A stretch of DNA of 64,000 nucleotides. Source: Peteryoungia ipomoeae. Lineage in GTDB: Bacteria > Pseudomonadota > Alphaproteobacteria > Rhizobiales > Rhizobiaceae. The notes beneath the pieces are model-generated. The model was given only the letters and a program-made list of their open reading frames with translations. It was not told the DNA's origin and did no database searches. A program made the translations under genes and the position numbers. This document shows positions 36,133-45,681 of this stretch, in pieces. The number at the start of each line of letters is the position of its first letter. The first letter of the stretch is position 1. Location: assembly GCF_004912165.1 (NCBI RefSeq), contig NZ_STGV01000004.1, positions 310,001 to 374,000 on the forward strand, given 5' to 3'.

Positions 36133-37118
36133 CACACGTGCTGCGTATAGCTGTCATCGGTTCCGGTGCATTCGGAACGGCTCTGTCTGCCGTGATCGCT
36201 CAAACGGGGAAGGCACACGTCCTGCTCGTTGGCCGAGACCAGGCGTTGATTGAGGATCTTGCCCGCCAAAGAGTGCATGAGGCGGCATTGCCGGGCATAA
36301 CGCTGCCGGAGAGCCTTGCCTTCTCCGCTCGGCCAGATGCTGTGGCGGATGCCGATATCGTGCTTTTTGCCATGCCCTCGCAGGCGCAGCTCTCGGCGGC
36401 CGAGGTCTATGGTCCTCACCTGAAGCCGGCGGCACCGATTGTCATTTGCGCCAAGGGTATCGAAAAGCAGACTTCGCGTCTTTTGACCGATGTGCTGGAG
36501 AGCGTGCTTCCCAATCATCCGATTGCCATGCTGTCGGGTCCAGGATTTGCTGCCGATATCGCCAAGGGTCTGCCAACCGCCATGGCAATTGCCGCAGCTG
36601 ATCTTGCGATCGCGGACTACCTCGCCAGATCCATCTCGGGCCAGACCTTCCGACTCTATGCGTCCGACGATCGGGTCGGGGTGCAGCTTGGTGGTGCTTT
36701 GAAGAATGTTCTCGCGATCGCTTGCGGTATTGTCGAAGGCATGGGACTTGGCGATTCTGCGCGTGCAGCCCTGATTGCTCGCGGTCTTGCCGAAATGTCT
36801 CGCCTGGTCGAAGCCACGGGGGGGAGGGCGGATACAGTTCGCGGCCTGTCCGGGCTTGGCGATCTGGTGCTCACGGCCACCAGCCACCAATCCCGCAATC
36901 TGCGCTTCGGCATCGCTCTGGGGCGGGGCTCTGCTCTTTCCACCCAACATGGCGGTCTTGTCGAGGGGGCCTTCGCGGCCGCCGTGGCGGCGCGTCTCGC
37001 GGAAGGCTACAAGATCGAAATGCCGATTACGCAGGCCGTGGCGGCAATCATTGACGGACGCCTGGACATCCCGACTGCTATTGCGCAATTGATGTCGCGC
37101 CCGATCACCACCGAATAG
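36129..37118 (+). CDS. gpsA: Glycerol-3-phosphate dehydrogenase, NAD(P)+
   Basis: Reduces dihydroxyacetone phosphate to sn-glycerol-3-phosphate for phospholipid synthesis. The 329-residue protein starts with the dinucleotide loop [13 protein letters not shown], and has the family blocks [26 protein letters not shown], the catalytic Lys in [16 protein letters not shown], and [12 protein letters not shown] use the GTG at 36129, overlapping the tsaD stop; the same frame continues upstream to 35928 inside tsaD without homology. The gap to the YciI gene is 19 bases. Confidence 0.95.
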   Translation: MTHVLRIAVIGSGAFGTALSAVIAQTGKAHVLLVGRDQALIEDLARQRVHEAALPGITLPESLAFSARPDAVADADIVLFAMPSQAQLSAAEVYGPHLKPAAPIVICAKGIEKQTSRLLTDVLESVLPNHPIAMLSGPGFAADIAKGLPTAMAIAAADLAIADYLARSISGQTFRLYASDDRVGVQLGGALKNVLAIACGIVEGMGLGDSARAALIARGLAEMSRLVEATGGRADTVRGLSGLGDLVLTATSHQSRNLRFGIALGRGSALSTQHGGLVEGAFAAAVAARLAEGYKIEMPITQAVAAIIDGRLDIPTAIAQLMSRPITTE

Positions 37119-37137
37119 ATCTTTCAAGGAGACGATC

Positions 37138-37431
37138 ATGCTGTTTGCCGTCATCTGCGCCGACAAGCCCGGCCACCTGAACCTCAGGATGGAGACGCGA
37201 CCGCCACACATCGAGTGGCTGAACGGGCTCAATGCCGAGGGCAAACTCAAGATCGGCGGCCCCTTCCTCGACGCGGATGGCAAGCCGTGCGGGTCCATGC
37301 TGATCATCGCGGCTGACGATATCGAAGCCGCCAAGGCGCTTGCGTCGCAGGATCCCTATGCGAAGGCTGGTCTGTTCGAAACGGTCGAGATCAAGCCCTA
37401 TAACTGGGTCTTCAACAATCCGGAGGCGTGA
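37138..37431 (+). CDS. YciI-like protein
   Basis: A 97-residue YciI/YCII family protein with a ferredoxin-like fold. Family blocks are RPPHIEWLNGL with the conserved His, GPFLDADGKPCGSMLII, and the end DPYAKAGLFETVEIKPYNWVF. Homologues include a chloromuconolactone-type dehalogenase domain, but most are uncharacterised. AGGAGAC precedes the start. It is the third gene of the tsaD-gpsA string and its stop is 4 bases before the EVE-domain gene. Confidence 0.88.
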   Translation: MLFAVICADKPGHLNLRMETRPPHIEWLNGLNAEGKLKIGGPFLDADGKPCGSMLIIAADDIEAAKALASQDPYAKAGLFETVEIKPYNWVFNNPEA

Positions 37432-37435
37432 TCGC

Positions 37436-37867
37436 ATGGCATTCTGGCTCTACAAGTCGGAACCCTTCAAGTGGTCCTGGGAAATGCAGAAAGCCAAAGG
37501 TGCGGAAGGCGAAGAGTGGACCGGCGTTCGCAACTATCTTGCACGCAATCACATGCGGGCGATGAAGATCGGTGACAAGGGCTTCTTCTACCATTCGAAT
37601 GAAGGCCTTGAGGTCGTCGGCATTGTCGAGGTCTGTGCGCTTTCGCATCCGGATTCGACCGCTGAGGGCGACGCCCGCTGGGACTGCGTCGACATCCGCG
37701 CTGTCTGCGATATGCCCAAGCCGGTCAGTCTGAAGGATGTGAAGGCGAATGAGAAGCTGTCAAAAATGGCGCTCGTCACCTCCATGCGCCTTTCCGTTCA
37801 GCCGGTGACGGAAGGCGAATATTTCGAGGTCTGCCGTATGGGTGGCCTCGACAATCCGCCCGTCTGA
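37436..37867 (+). CDS. EVE-domain protein
   Basis: A 143-residue single EVE (PUA-like) domain protein. The fold motifs are FWLYKSEP at the start, WTGVRNYLARNHMRAMKIGDKGFFYHS (split over two strands) and VDIRAV. EVE proteins probably read modified bases in RNA or DNA; free-standing copies in proteobacteria are often placed with tRNA or metabolic genes, as here after tsaD. CGGAGG lies just before the ATG. It is followed after 4 bases by the methyltransferase gene, so coupling is likely. Confidence 0.9.
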   Translation: MAFWLYKSEPFKWSWEMQKAKGAEGEEWTGVRNYLARNHMRAMKIGDKGFFYHSNEGLEVVGIVEVCALSHPDSTAEGDARWDCVDIRAVCDMPKPVSLKDVKANEKLSKMALVTSMRLSVQPVTEGEYFEVCRMGGLDNPPV

Positions 37868-37871
37868 CCGC

Positions 37872-38531
37872 GTGAAAACCGATCCCGAGCGATTTATTCT
37901 CGACAATACCGACGTGCTGGTGCCGCCGCACGTGCCGGAGATCCGCCTGCATCTTGCCAGTGAAGTTCATGATCTCTGGCAAAAGACCGAGGAAGATCTT
38001 GAAGCGATCGGGCTGCCGCCGCCCTTCTGGGCCTTTGCCTGGGCAGGCGGGCAGGGCCTTGCCCGCTATGTTCTCGATCATCCGGAGGTGGTGCGCGGCA
38101 GGAAGGTTCTGGATTTTGCCAGCGGCTCGGGGCTTGTTGCCATCGCAGCGGTTAAAGCCGGCGCGGAAACGGTGCTCGCTGCCGATATCGATCCCTGGGC
38201 GAAATCCGCCGTGCAATTAAACAGTGCGCTCAATCAGGTGCAAATTGCCTTCACGCAGGAGGATCTGATCGGGCTGTCGCTGGATGTGGATGTCGTTCTG
38301 GCGGGCGACGTGTTTTACGAGAGCGATTTCGCAGCAGCGCTCACCGAATGGTTTGCAAGCCTCGCGCGACGCGGCGTCACTGTCCTCGTCGGCGATCCCG
38401 GACGCAGCTATCGCCCACGCACGCAGCTTGAGGCTCTCGCGACCTACGAGGTGCCCGTAACACGGGTGCTCGAGGACGCGGACGTAAAGCGCACCACCGT
38501 GTGGCGCTTTCTCACTTCTTCGGACGAATGA
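37872..38531 (+). CDS. Class I SAM-dependent methyltransferase, PrmA/ETFB-KMT-like
   Basis: A 219-residue methyltransferase. Motif I is VLDFASGSG at residues 79-87 and the post-I acid lies in LAADIDPWA near 104. The block PPFWAFAWAGGQGLARYVLDHPE just before motif I is typical of the ETF-beta lysine methyltransferase / PrmA-like group, so a protein lysine substrate is likely, but not certain. I use GTG 37872, 4 bases after the EVE stop, over a GTG at 37842 inside that gene. The last 20 bases overlap the convergent secreted-protein gene. Confidence 0.82.
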   Translation: MKTDPERFILDNTDVLVPPHVPEIRLHLASEVHDLWQKTEEDLEAIGLPPPFWAFAWAGGQGLARYVLDHPEVVRGRKVLDFASGSGLVAIAAVKAGAETVLAADIDPWAKSAVQLNSALNQVQIAFTQEDLIGLSLDVDVVLAGDVFYESDFAAALTEWFASLARRGVTVLVGDPGRSYRPRTQLEALATYEVPVTRVLEDADVKRTTVWRFLTSSDE

Positions 38532-38877
38532 TGCAGACACCGGCTTGGAAGTGGCAGGCCTCATCGGTGTTTTCGGCCGACACTTCGATGATCCGGGCCT
38601 TGGGCGGGCGATAGTCCACGACAAGCGAGCGCGGTGTGCGGTTGACCGCAACGAAGACGCCATTTCCCTTGATGCGCACGGCCGAGATGCTGCCGACGAA
38701 GGTGCCGATGCCGGGGACCACGGAAGGAAGGCCAGCCGATCCGATCACCGACTGCTCTTTGTGGTGGCCGCCCTGCCTGTGATGACGGTGATCCCGCTCT
38801 CCGGAAGACGCCGGAAAAGCCACCGCTAGGATGGCAAGTGGCGCAAGAACCCAGACCTTAACGCATGACAGTTTCAT
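38512..38877 (-). CDS. Small secreted protein with a His-rich segment
   Basis: I do not recognise this 121-residue protein. A signal peptide covers about residues 1-26 (LAPLAILAVAFPASSG). Next comes a short His-rich stretch, ERDHRHHRQGGHHKEQ (about 27-42), that could bind metal. The rest is beta-rich (SAVRIKGNGVFVAVNRTPRSLVVDYR) with two cysteines near the end (DEACHFQAGVCIIRPKK) that may form a disulphide. It ends inside the convergent methyltransferase gene. A perfect CtrA-box candidate lies 19-35 bases upstream of the ATG. Confidence 0.75.
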   Translation of the reverse strand: MKLSCVKVWVLAPLAILAVAFPASSGERDHRHHRQGGHHKEQSVIGSAGLPSVVPGIGTFVGSISAVRIKGNGVFVAVNRTPRSLVVDYRPPKARIIEVSAENTDEACHFQAGVCIIRPKK

Positions 38878-38895
38878 TCGTGCCTCTCCGGCGTG

Positions 38896-38912
38896 GTTAA
38901 CGCTTCGTTAAC
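38896..38912. promoter_or_regulatory. CtrA-box candidate at the His-rich secreted protein gene
   Basis: TTAA (38897-38900), 7 bases, TTAA (38908-38911) followed by C: the full CtrA consensus. The site is a perfect palindrome, GTTAACG-CTT-CGTTAAC, so both orientations match. It is 19 bases upstream of the minus-strand ATG at 38877 and 248 bases upstream of sdhC. Confidence 0.6.
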
Positions 38913-39043
38913 GCACAATGCCGAAGGTTGTTGCTAAAGTCATCCGCCAACTTCGCTTTTTCGTAGTGCTCCTCGCCGTTTTGTGTGCGGCTAAAGTTCT
39001 GTTCACGCAAATCGATTAAATTGAAATCGTCAATCAAAACTGC

Positions 39044-39072
39044 TTGTCGTGCCGGGGGGAGGGGATTAAACG
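39044..39072 (+). promoter_or_regulatory. Promoter candidate for sdhCDAB
   Basis: -35 TTGTCG (39044-39049), 17-base spacer made largely of G, -10 TAAACG (39067-39072). It lies about 90 bases before the sdhC ATG. The match is weak; the rest of the 283-base region 38878-39160 shows only short A/T-rich repeats (AAATCG twice, near 39009 and 39024). Confidence 0.3.
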
Positions 39073-39160
39073 TCGCCCTGATGCATTGCACACAGAGTGT
39101 TTGGCGCATTGCGACCCAAATTGGCGGTTCCAGACCGCATCGTGACGCCGTGAGGAATAG

Positions 39161-39556
39161 ATGGCGAATGTGACAAAAAGCCGGCCCCTGTCGCCGCACC
39201 TGCAAATCTACAAGCCGATCCCGACCATGGTCATGTCGATCCTGCACCGCATTACGGGTGCTGCACTCTATTTCGGCACAATTCTTGTTGCCTGGTGGCT
39301 GATCGCTGCCGCAACGGGGGCCGACTACTTCGAGTGGGTCAATTGGTTCATGGGCACGTTCATCGGACGGCTGGTGCTTTTCGGCTATACCTGGGCATTG
39401 ATGCATCACATGCTTGGTGGCTTGCGCCATCTGATGTGGGATGTTGGTTATGGCTTCGACAAGCACTTTTCGACGAAGCTTGCGAAAGCCAACCTCATTG
39501 GTTCCGTCGTCCTGACGATCGTCATCTGGGTCGTCGCCTATCTCATTCGCAACTGA
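39161..39556 (+). CDS. sdhC: Succinate dehydrogenase cytochrome b556 subunit
   Basis: One of two membrane anchors of complex II, binding haem b and ubiquinone. The 131-residue protein has three membrane helices. Signature blocks are [19 protein letters not shown] and [14 protein letters not shown] (quinone-site Ser and Arg), and the haem-ligand His region [13 protein letters not shown] in the second to third helix. GTGAGGAAT precedes the ATG. It opens sdhCDAB; sdhD starts 11 bases after its stop. Confidence 0.95.
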   Translation: MANVTKSRPLSPHLQIYKPIPTMVMSILHRITGAALYFGTILVAWWLIAAATGADYFEWVNWFMGTFIGRLVLFGYTWALMHHMLGGLRHLMWDVGYGFDKHFSTKLAKANLIGSVVLTIVIWVVAYLIRN

Positions 39557-39567
39557 GGCATCATTCC

Positions 39568-39948
39568 ATGGATATGCGCACTCCGCTCGGCAAGGTCCGC
39601 GGTCTCGGCTCGGCCAAGGATGGCACTGAGCATTTCTGGCGTCAGCGCCTGACGGCAGTTTCGAACATTCCGCTGATCATATTCTTCGTCGGCTTCCTCG
39701 TCATGTACAACGGCGCTCCTTACGCTGAAGTGGTGGGCGCGTTGTCGCATCCCTTCGTCGCAGTCGTTATGGGCCTGGTCGTTCTCTCCGCCCTTGTCCA
39801 CATGAAGCTGGGCATGCAGGTCATCATCGAGGACTACATTCACGCAGAGATCCCGAAGCTTTTGCTTTTGATGCTGAACACGTTCTTCGCGATCCTGATC
39901 GGTGGCCTCTGTCTTTTCGCCATCTTGAAGATCGCATTCGTAGGGTAA
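39568..39948 (+). CDS. sdhD: Succinate dehydrogenase membrane anchor subunit
   Basis: Second membrane anchor of complex II, 126 residues with three membrane helices. The start [19 protein letters not shown] is the rhizobial form; the haem-ligand His lies in [15 protein letters not shown]. The family is poorly conserved, so position between sdhC and sdhA supports it. The frame also reads upstream into sdhC to 39295 but without homology. sdhA follows after 6 bases. Confidence 0.93.
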   Translation: MDMRTPLGKVRGLGSAKDGTEHFWRQRLTAVSNIPLIIFFVGFLVMYNGAPYAEVVGALSHPFVAVVMGLVVLSALVHMKLGMQVIIEDYIHAEIPKLLLLMLNTFFAILIGGLCLFAILKIAFVG

Positions 39949-39954
39949 ATCAAC

Positions 39955-41799
39955 ATGGCAACCATTCATAACTTCGCCCAGACCGGTAAGGCCTACACCT
40001 ATGTTGACCACGCCTATGATGTGGTTGTGGTCGGTGCCGGCGGCGCCGGTCTTCGCGCTACGCTCGGCATGGCCGAGCAGGGCTTCAAGACGGCTTGCAT
40101 CACGAAGGTCTTCCCGACCCGCAGCCATACCGTTGCGGCGCAGGGCGGCATTGCCGCCTCGCTGAACAACATGACGCCGGACTGCTGGCAGTGGCATCTC
40201 TATGACACCGTCAAGGGTTCCGACTGGCTCGGCGATGTGGACGCCATGCAGTATCTCGCCATGGAAGCGCCGAAGGCCGTCTATGAGCTCGAGCACTACG
40301 GCGTTCCCTTCTCGCGTAACGAAGAAGGTAAGATCTACCAGCGCCCGTTCGGCGGTCATATGCAGAACTACGGTGACGGCCCGCCGGTCCAGCGCACCTG
40401 CGCTGCCGCCGACCGTACCGGCCATGCCATCCTGCACACGCTCTACGGCCAGTCGCTGCGCAACAATGCCGAATTCTTCATCGAGTATTTCGCGCTCGAC
40501 CTGATCATGTCGGACGATGGCAGCCGTTGCACCGGCGTTGTCGCCTGGAACCTGGATGACGGTACGATCCACCGCTTCTCGGCAAAGATGGTGGTTCTGG
40601 CGACCGGCGGTTATGGCCGCGCCTACTTCTCGGCAACCTCCGCGCATACCTGCACCGGCGACGGTGGCGGCATGATCGCGCGTGCCGGCCTGCCGCTGCA
40701 GGACATGGAATTCGTGCAGTTCCATCCGACCGGCATTTACGGCGCAGGCTGCCTGATCACCGAGGGTGCCCGCGGCGAAGGCGGCTATCTGGTCAACTCC
40801 GAGGGCGAGCGCTTCATGGAGCGCTACGCTCCATCCGCGAAGGACCTTGCCTCGCGCGACGTCGTCTCGCGCTGCATGACGATGGAAATCCGTGAAGGCC
40901 GCGGCGTCGGCAAGAACAAGGACCACATCTTCCTGCATCTCGACCATCTCGATCCGGCCGTTCTGCACGAGCGTCTGCCGGGCATCTCGGAATCGGCCAA
41001 GATCTTTGCCGGCGTCGATGTGACCCGCGAGCCGATCCCGGTTCTGCCGACCGTTCACTACAACATGGGCGGCATTCCGACCAACTACTGGGGCGAAGTG
41101 CTGAACGCCGATTCGAGCAATCCGGAACGGGTCATCCCGGGCCTGATGGCCGTCGGCGAAGCCGGTTGCGCCTCCGTTCACGGTGCAAACCGCCTCGGTT
41201 CGAACTCGCTGATCGACCTTGTTGTCTTCGGTCGCGCGGCTGCGATCCGTGCAGCCGAGGTCATCGACCGCAATTCGCCGATCCCGGCGCTCAACATTGC
41301 TGCCTGCGACAAGATCATGGATCGCTTCGACAACACGCGTCACGCGTCTGGCCAGACCCCGACGGCCGTGCTGCGTGACAAGATGCAGCGCGCCATGCAG
41401 GAAGACGCGGCCGTGTTCCGGACCCAGGAATCGCTCGAAAGCGGCTGCAAGCGCCTCTCGGCGATCTGGAAGGAGCTGCCGGATATCAAGGTCACCGACC
41501 GTTCGATGATCTGGAACTCCGACCTGGTCGAGACGCTGGAACTGCACAACCTGATGGCCAATGCGATCACCACGGTCTATGGCGCGGAAGCCCGCAAGGA
41601 AAGCCGCGGTTCGCATGCGCGCGAGGACTATACGTCCGGTCCGTTCGCCGGTCGCGACGACGAAAACTGGCGCAAGCATACGCTGGCCTGGGTTTCGGAG
41701 GCTGGCGACGTCAAGCTCGACTACCGTCCGGTGCACACCGAACTCATCGCCGAAGGCATCGATCCCTACAAGATCGCGCCCAAGGCGCGCGTCTATTGA
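39955..41799 (+). CDS. sdhA: Succinate dehydrogenase flavoprotein subunit
   Basis: Oxidises succinate to fumarate at a covalent FAD. The 614-residue protein has GAGGAG at residues 27-32, the FAD-linked His58 in [10 protein letters not shown], and the active-site block [21 protein letters not shown] with its catalytic Arg. Length and C-terminal domain are standard. Spacing is 6 bases from sdhD and 17 to sdhB. A 732-residue open frame on the opposite strand is a composition artefact. Confidence 0.98.
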   Translation: MATIHNFAQTGKAYTYVDHAYDVVVVGAGGAGLRATLGMAEQGFKTACITKVFPTRSHTVAAQGGIAASLNNMTPDCWQWHLYDTVKGSDWLGDVDAMQYLAMEAPKAVYELEHYGVPFSRNEEGKIYQRPFGGHMQNYGDGPPVQRTCAAADRTGHAILHTLYGQSLRNNAEFFIEYFALDLIMSDDGSRCTGVVAWNLDDGTIHRFSAKMVVLATGGYGRAYFSATSAHTCTGDGGGMIARAGLPLQDMEFVQFHPTGIYGAGCLITEGARGEGGYLVNSEGERFMERYAPSAKDLASRDVVSRCMTMEIREGRGVGKNKDHIFLHLDHLDPAVLHERLPGISESAKIFAGVDVTREPIPVLPTVHYNMGGIPTNYWGEVLNADSSNPERVIPGLMAVGEAGCASVHGANRLGSNSLIDLVVFGRAAAIRAAEVIDRNSPIPALNIAACDKIMDRFDNTRHASGQTPTAVLRDKMQRAMQEDAAVFRTQESLESGCKRLSAIWKELPDIKVTDRSMIWNSDLVETLELHNLMANAITTVYGAEARKESRGSHAREDYTSGPFAGRDDENWRKHTLAWVSEAGDVKLDYRPVHTELIAEGIDPYKIAPKARVY

Positions 41800-41816
41800 T
41801 CTGAGAGGTATTCGAC

Positions 41817-42596
41817 ATGGTAGAACTGGCTCTCCCCAAGAACTCTCAAATCAACGAAGGCAAGGTCTGGCCGAAGCCGGCCGGCGCCAAGAATGTGCGC
41901 GAATATCGCGTCTATCGCTGGAACCCGGATGATGGCGCCAATCCGAGCATCGATACCTATTACATCGATGTCGACGATTGCGGCCCGATGGTTCTTGATG
42001 GCCTTCTTTACATCAAGAACAACATCGACCCGACCCTGACGCTGCGCCGTTCCTGTCGTGAAGGGATCTGCGGTTCCTGTGCGATGAATATCGATGGCAC
42101 GAATACGCTCGCCTGCACCAAGGGCATGGATGAGGTGAACGGTACCGTAAAGGTCTATCCGTTGCCGCATATGCCGGTCGTGAAGGACCTTGTGCCTGAT
42201 CTTAGCAACTTCTACGCCCAGCACCGTTCGATTGAGCCGTGGCTGAAGACGGTCTCGCCGACGCCGGCCAAGGAATGGCGCCAGAGCCATGAAGATCGCC
42301 AGAAGCTGGATGGTCTCTACGAGTGCATCCTGTGCGCCTGCTGCTCGACTTCCTGTCCGAGCTACTGGTGGAACGGCGACCGTTACCTCGGTCCGGCTGT
42401 TCTGCTGCAGGCCTATCGCTGGCTGATCGACTCCAGAGACGAAGCCACCGGCGAACGTCTGGACAACCTGGAAGATCCTTTCCGGCTCTATCGCTGCCAC
42501 ACGATCATGAACTGCGCCCAGGCCTGCCCCAAGGGATTGAACCCTGCAAAGGCAATCGCCGAGATCAAGAAGATGATGGTCGCGCGCCGCGTTTGA
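41817..42596 (+). CDS. sdhB: Succinate dehydrogenase iron-sulphur subunit
   Basis: Relays electrons from FAD to quinone through three clusters. The 259-residue protein has the [2Fe-2S] ligands Cys80, Cys85, Cys88 and Cys100, and the [4Fe-4S]/[3Fe-4S] ligands beginning Cys170-x2-Cys173-x2-Cys176 and continuing Cys180, with a final set in [23 protein letters not shown] precedes the start. A terminator follows within 21 bases, so sdhCDAB is closed here. Confidence 0.97.
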   Translation: MVELALPKNSQINEGKVWPKPAGAKNVREYRVYRWNPDDGANPSIDTYYIDVDDCGPMVLDGLLYIKNNIDPTLTLRRSCREGICGSCAMNIDGTNTLACTKGMDEVNGTVKVYPLPHMPVVKDLVPDLSNFYAQHRSIEPWLKTVSPTPAKEWRQSHEDRQKLDGLYECILCACCSTSCPSYWWNGDRYLGPAVLLQAYRWLIDSRDEATGERLDNLEDPFRLYRCHTIMNCAQACPKGLNPAKAIAEIKKMMVARRV

Positions 42597-42616
42597 TCGT
42601 TCCTGGCATGTGATCA

Positions 42617-42657
42617 AAAGGCCGTGTGGATGCCTTCCGCGCGGCCTTTCTTCGTTT
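42617..42657 (+). terminator. Rho-independent terminator after sdhB
   Basis: A 13-pair stem (42617-42629 with 42637-42649, two T-G wobbles) around a 7-base loop, beginning AAAGGCCG and ending CGGCCTTT, followed by CTTCGTTTT. Confidence 0.85.
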
Positions 42658-42778
42658 TATGAGGCTGCGAAGCGGTTCGCCCGATGTGGGGAACTTGATT
42701 AACCACAGTGCGGTAACATATTTCTAACCGAGTTTTACGGCACATTGCGCAAAGCATCGCGAGAGCGGGAGTAGATAG

Positions 42779-43291
42779 ATGAAATTGAACCACGCCGTTA
42801 CCGGACTGGCAGTTCTGCTGGCTCTGGCCGGGTGCCAACGCACCAATTACAGCAACATGAACACTGCGAACAATGCATTGCCGCCACTTCAGGCCCAGCC
42901 AGTGCCGCAGGTTCAGTCGGGCCAGCTGCCTCCTCCAGGCGCCTCGCAGTTTCCGACAGCGCCGACCGACGGCACTGCCGTTGCCTCGGCGGCGCCGGCT
43001 GGCGGCGGTTTGGATGTCACGAAAGAATCGCTTGTCGGCAACTGGCGGGTGCAGGCCGCTGGTGCCAGCTGCGACATGTTCCTCACTCTCACCAATCTTG
43101 GCAGTGGTGCACGCGGCGGAACCCGGGGCTGCTCTGGTGACCTCAGCATGATGGGATCCTGGGAAGTCGCCGGCAAGCAGGTCGTCTTCAAGGATCGCAA
43201 CGGCAACCAGATCGGCAGCGTCTACAAGACTGCCGACACCCGCTATGACGGCAGCACGCGCTCCGGACAGCCCCTCAGCCTGAGCCGTTGA
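42779..43291 (+). CDS. Omp19-like outer-membrane lipoprotein with protease-inhibitor domain
   Basis: A 170-residue lipoprotein related to Brucella Omp19. The signal ends in the lipobox LALAGC (Cys19). A Pro/Gln/Ala-rich linker (about 35-75) follows, then an Inh/AprI-type inhibitor domain at about 80-168: [21 protein letters not shown] and [13 protein letters not shown] (Cys pair for the disulphide), ending [16 protein letters not shown]. Brucella Omp19 inhibits host gut and lysosomal proteases; in a likely soil or plant bacterium the target is unknown. It lies after the sdhB terminator and before zapE, a recurrent Rhizobiales order. Confidence 0.85.
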   Translation: MKLNHAVTGLAVLLALAGCQRTNYSNMNTANNALPPLQAQPVPQVQSGQLPPPGASQFPTAPTDGTAVASAAPAGGGLDVTKESLVGNWRVQAAGASCDMFLTLTNLGSGARGGTRGCSGDLSMMGSWEVAGKQVVFKDRNGNQIGSVYKTADTRYDGSTRSGQPLSLSR

Positions 43292-43306
43292 TCGACAACG
43301 GCAGAC

Positions 43307-43333
43307 CGCGGCAGCGCTTTTGCGCTGTCTGCG
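43307..43333 (+). repeat. Intercistronic hairpin between the Omp19-like gene and zapE
   Basis: GCAGCGC (43311-43317), loop TTTT, GCGCTG (43322-43327), with a further GC-rich stem outside one bulge. No T tract, so it may limit read-through into zapE only weakly or stabilise the upstream message. Confidence 0.4.
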
Positions 43334-43346
43334 GGCGGAGCCTTGC

Positions 43347-44525
43347 ATGAAGCCCTTACCCGATTACGCGCTGAGTGTCGCAGAGCAGTTGCGCGGCATG
43401 ACGAAGAGCGGAGACCTTCAGGCCGATGCGGCGCAGCTGAAGGTTGCCGAGCAACTGGACAGGATCCTCTCGGACCTCAAGGCGCGCAAGCCGGCCGCCA
43501 AGACCAGCGCGCTCGGATGGATCTTTGCGCAGAAGCGCAAGGCCGAGATCCCGATCCGCGGTCTCTACGTTCATGGCAGCGTCGGGCGTGGCAAGACCAT
43601 GCTGATGGACATGTTCTTCGAGCTTGCTCCGGTCGAGAGCAAGCGACGCGCACATTTCCATGAATTCATGGCCGATGTGCATGCCCGCATTCATGCGCAC
43701 CGGCAGAAGCTGAAGGCGGGTGAGACCAAACAGGCCGACCCCGTGCCGCCGGTGGCAGTCGCTTTGAGGGCCGAGGCGCAGCTTCTCTGCTTCGACGAGT
43801 TCACTGTCACGGATATTGCTGACGCGATGATCCTGTCGCGTCTGTTCACTGAGCTCTTTGCCCGCGGTTGCATTCTCGTGGCGACGTCGAATGTCGAACC
43901 CGACAACCTCTATCGGGATGGTCTCAATCGCGGCCTTTTTCTTCCATTCGTGGATTTGTTGAAGCGCCATGTCGACGTAACGACACTGGATTCGCCGACC
44001 GACTACCGCATGGAAAAGATCGACAGCCTGCCTGTCTTCCTGACCCCTCTCTGCACCGAAACCTCCAAGCAGATGGACGCCGCATGGCGGCATGTGACGG
44101 GTGGCGCGCCGTATGCCCCGCGCCACCTGGAGGTCAAGGGCCGTCAGATCGACGTGCCCTGTGCTGCCGGGCGCGCTGCACGGTTCAGTTTCCGCGACCT
44201 TTGCGAGCGACCGCTGGGGGCTCTGGACTATCTGGAGATTGCCCGCGAATTCGACATCGTCTTCGTGGAGGACATTCCCTTTCTCGGACCGGACAAACGG
44301 AACGAGACGAAGCGTTTCATTATTCTGATCGATGCGCTTTACGATGCCGGCATTCGTCTTTTCGCCTCGGCGGTACGCCCGGCCGATCAGTTGCTGACGG
44401 AAGCAAAAGGCACAGAGGGCTTTGAGTTTGACCGCACCGTATCGCGCCTTTTCGAGATGCGGAGTGCCGATTATCTTGAGCGTCATCAAGAGACACGGGC
44501 TGGTCTCGTCCCTGTCGAGCAATAA
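43347..44525 (+). CDS. zapE: AFG1/ZapE family ATPase
   Basis: A 392-residue P-loop ATPase. Walker A is GSVGRGKT at residues 77-84, Walker B LLCFDEF near 150, and AATSNVEPDNLYRDGLNR-type sensor sequence follows (ATSNVEPDNLYRDGL). E. coli ZapE acts on the Z-ring under low oxygen; the eukaryotic AFG1/LACE1 is a mitochondrial protein that handles respiratory-chain subunits. Its place between sdhCDAB and mdh-suc-lpd favours the second kind of role, by inference. GGAG precedes the ATG. Confidence 0.93.
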   Translation: MKPLPDYALSVAEQLRGMTKSGDLQADAAQLKVAEQLDRILSDLKARKPAAKTSALGWIFAQKRKAEIPIRGLYVHGSVGRGKTMLMDMFFELAPVESKRRAHFHEFMADVHARIHAHRQKLKAGETKQADPVPPVAVALRAEAQLLCFDEFTVTDIADAMILSRLFTELFARGCILVATSNVEPDNLYRDGLNRGLFLPFVDLLKRHVDVTTLDSPTDYRMEKIDSLPVFLTPLCTETSKQMDAAWRHVTGGAPYAPRHLEVKGRQIDVPCAAGRAARFSFRDLCERPLGALDYLEIAREFDIVFVEDIPFLGPDKRNETKRFIILIDALYDAGIRLFASAVRPADQLLTEAKGTEGFEFDRTVSRLFEMRSADYLERHQETRAGLVPVEQ

Positions 44526-44528
44526 AAG

Positions 44529-44546
44529 TCTTACGTTTACGTAAGA
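44529..44546. promoter_or_regulatory. Perfect palindrome upstream of mdh (operator candidate)
   Basis: TCTTACG (44529-44535), TTTA, CGTAAGA (44540-44546). It starts 4 bases after the zapE stop. Its T-rich stem could end zapE transcription weakly, but the shape is that of an 18-base operator for a dimeric regulator, centred about 55-60 bases upstream of the candidate mdh -35. Confidence 0.45.
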
Positions 44547-44588
44547 ATTTAAAGTTCTAACCGATTGAAATTCCTCACTGGAAAATAA

Positions 44589-45650
<1,062 letters not shown>

Positions 45651-45681
45651 TTGCCATCTCGCCCAAGACAGGGACACGACA

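Noticed and set aside
39538-41736. 732-residue open frame opposite sdhA
   Set aside because: Arises from GC-rich third positions of sdhA on the other strand; the translation is Arg/His/Asp/Val-rich without a domain, and sdhA is certain.
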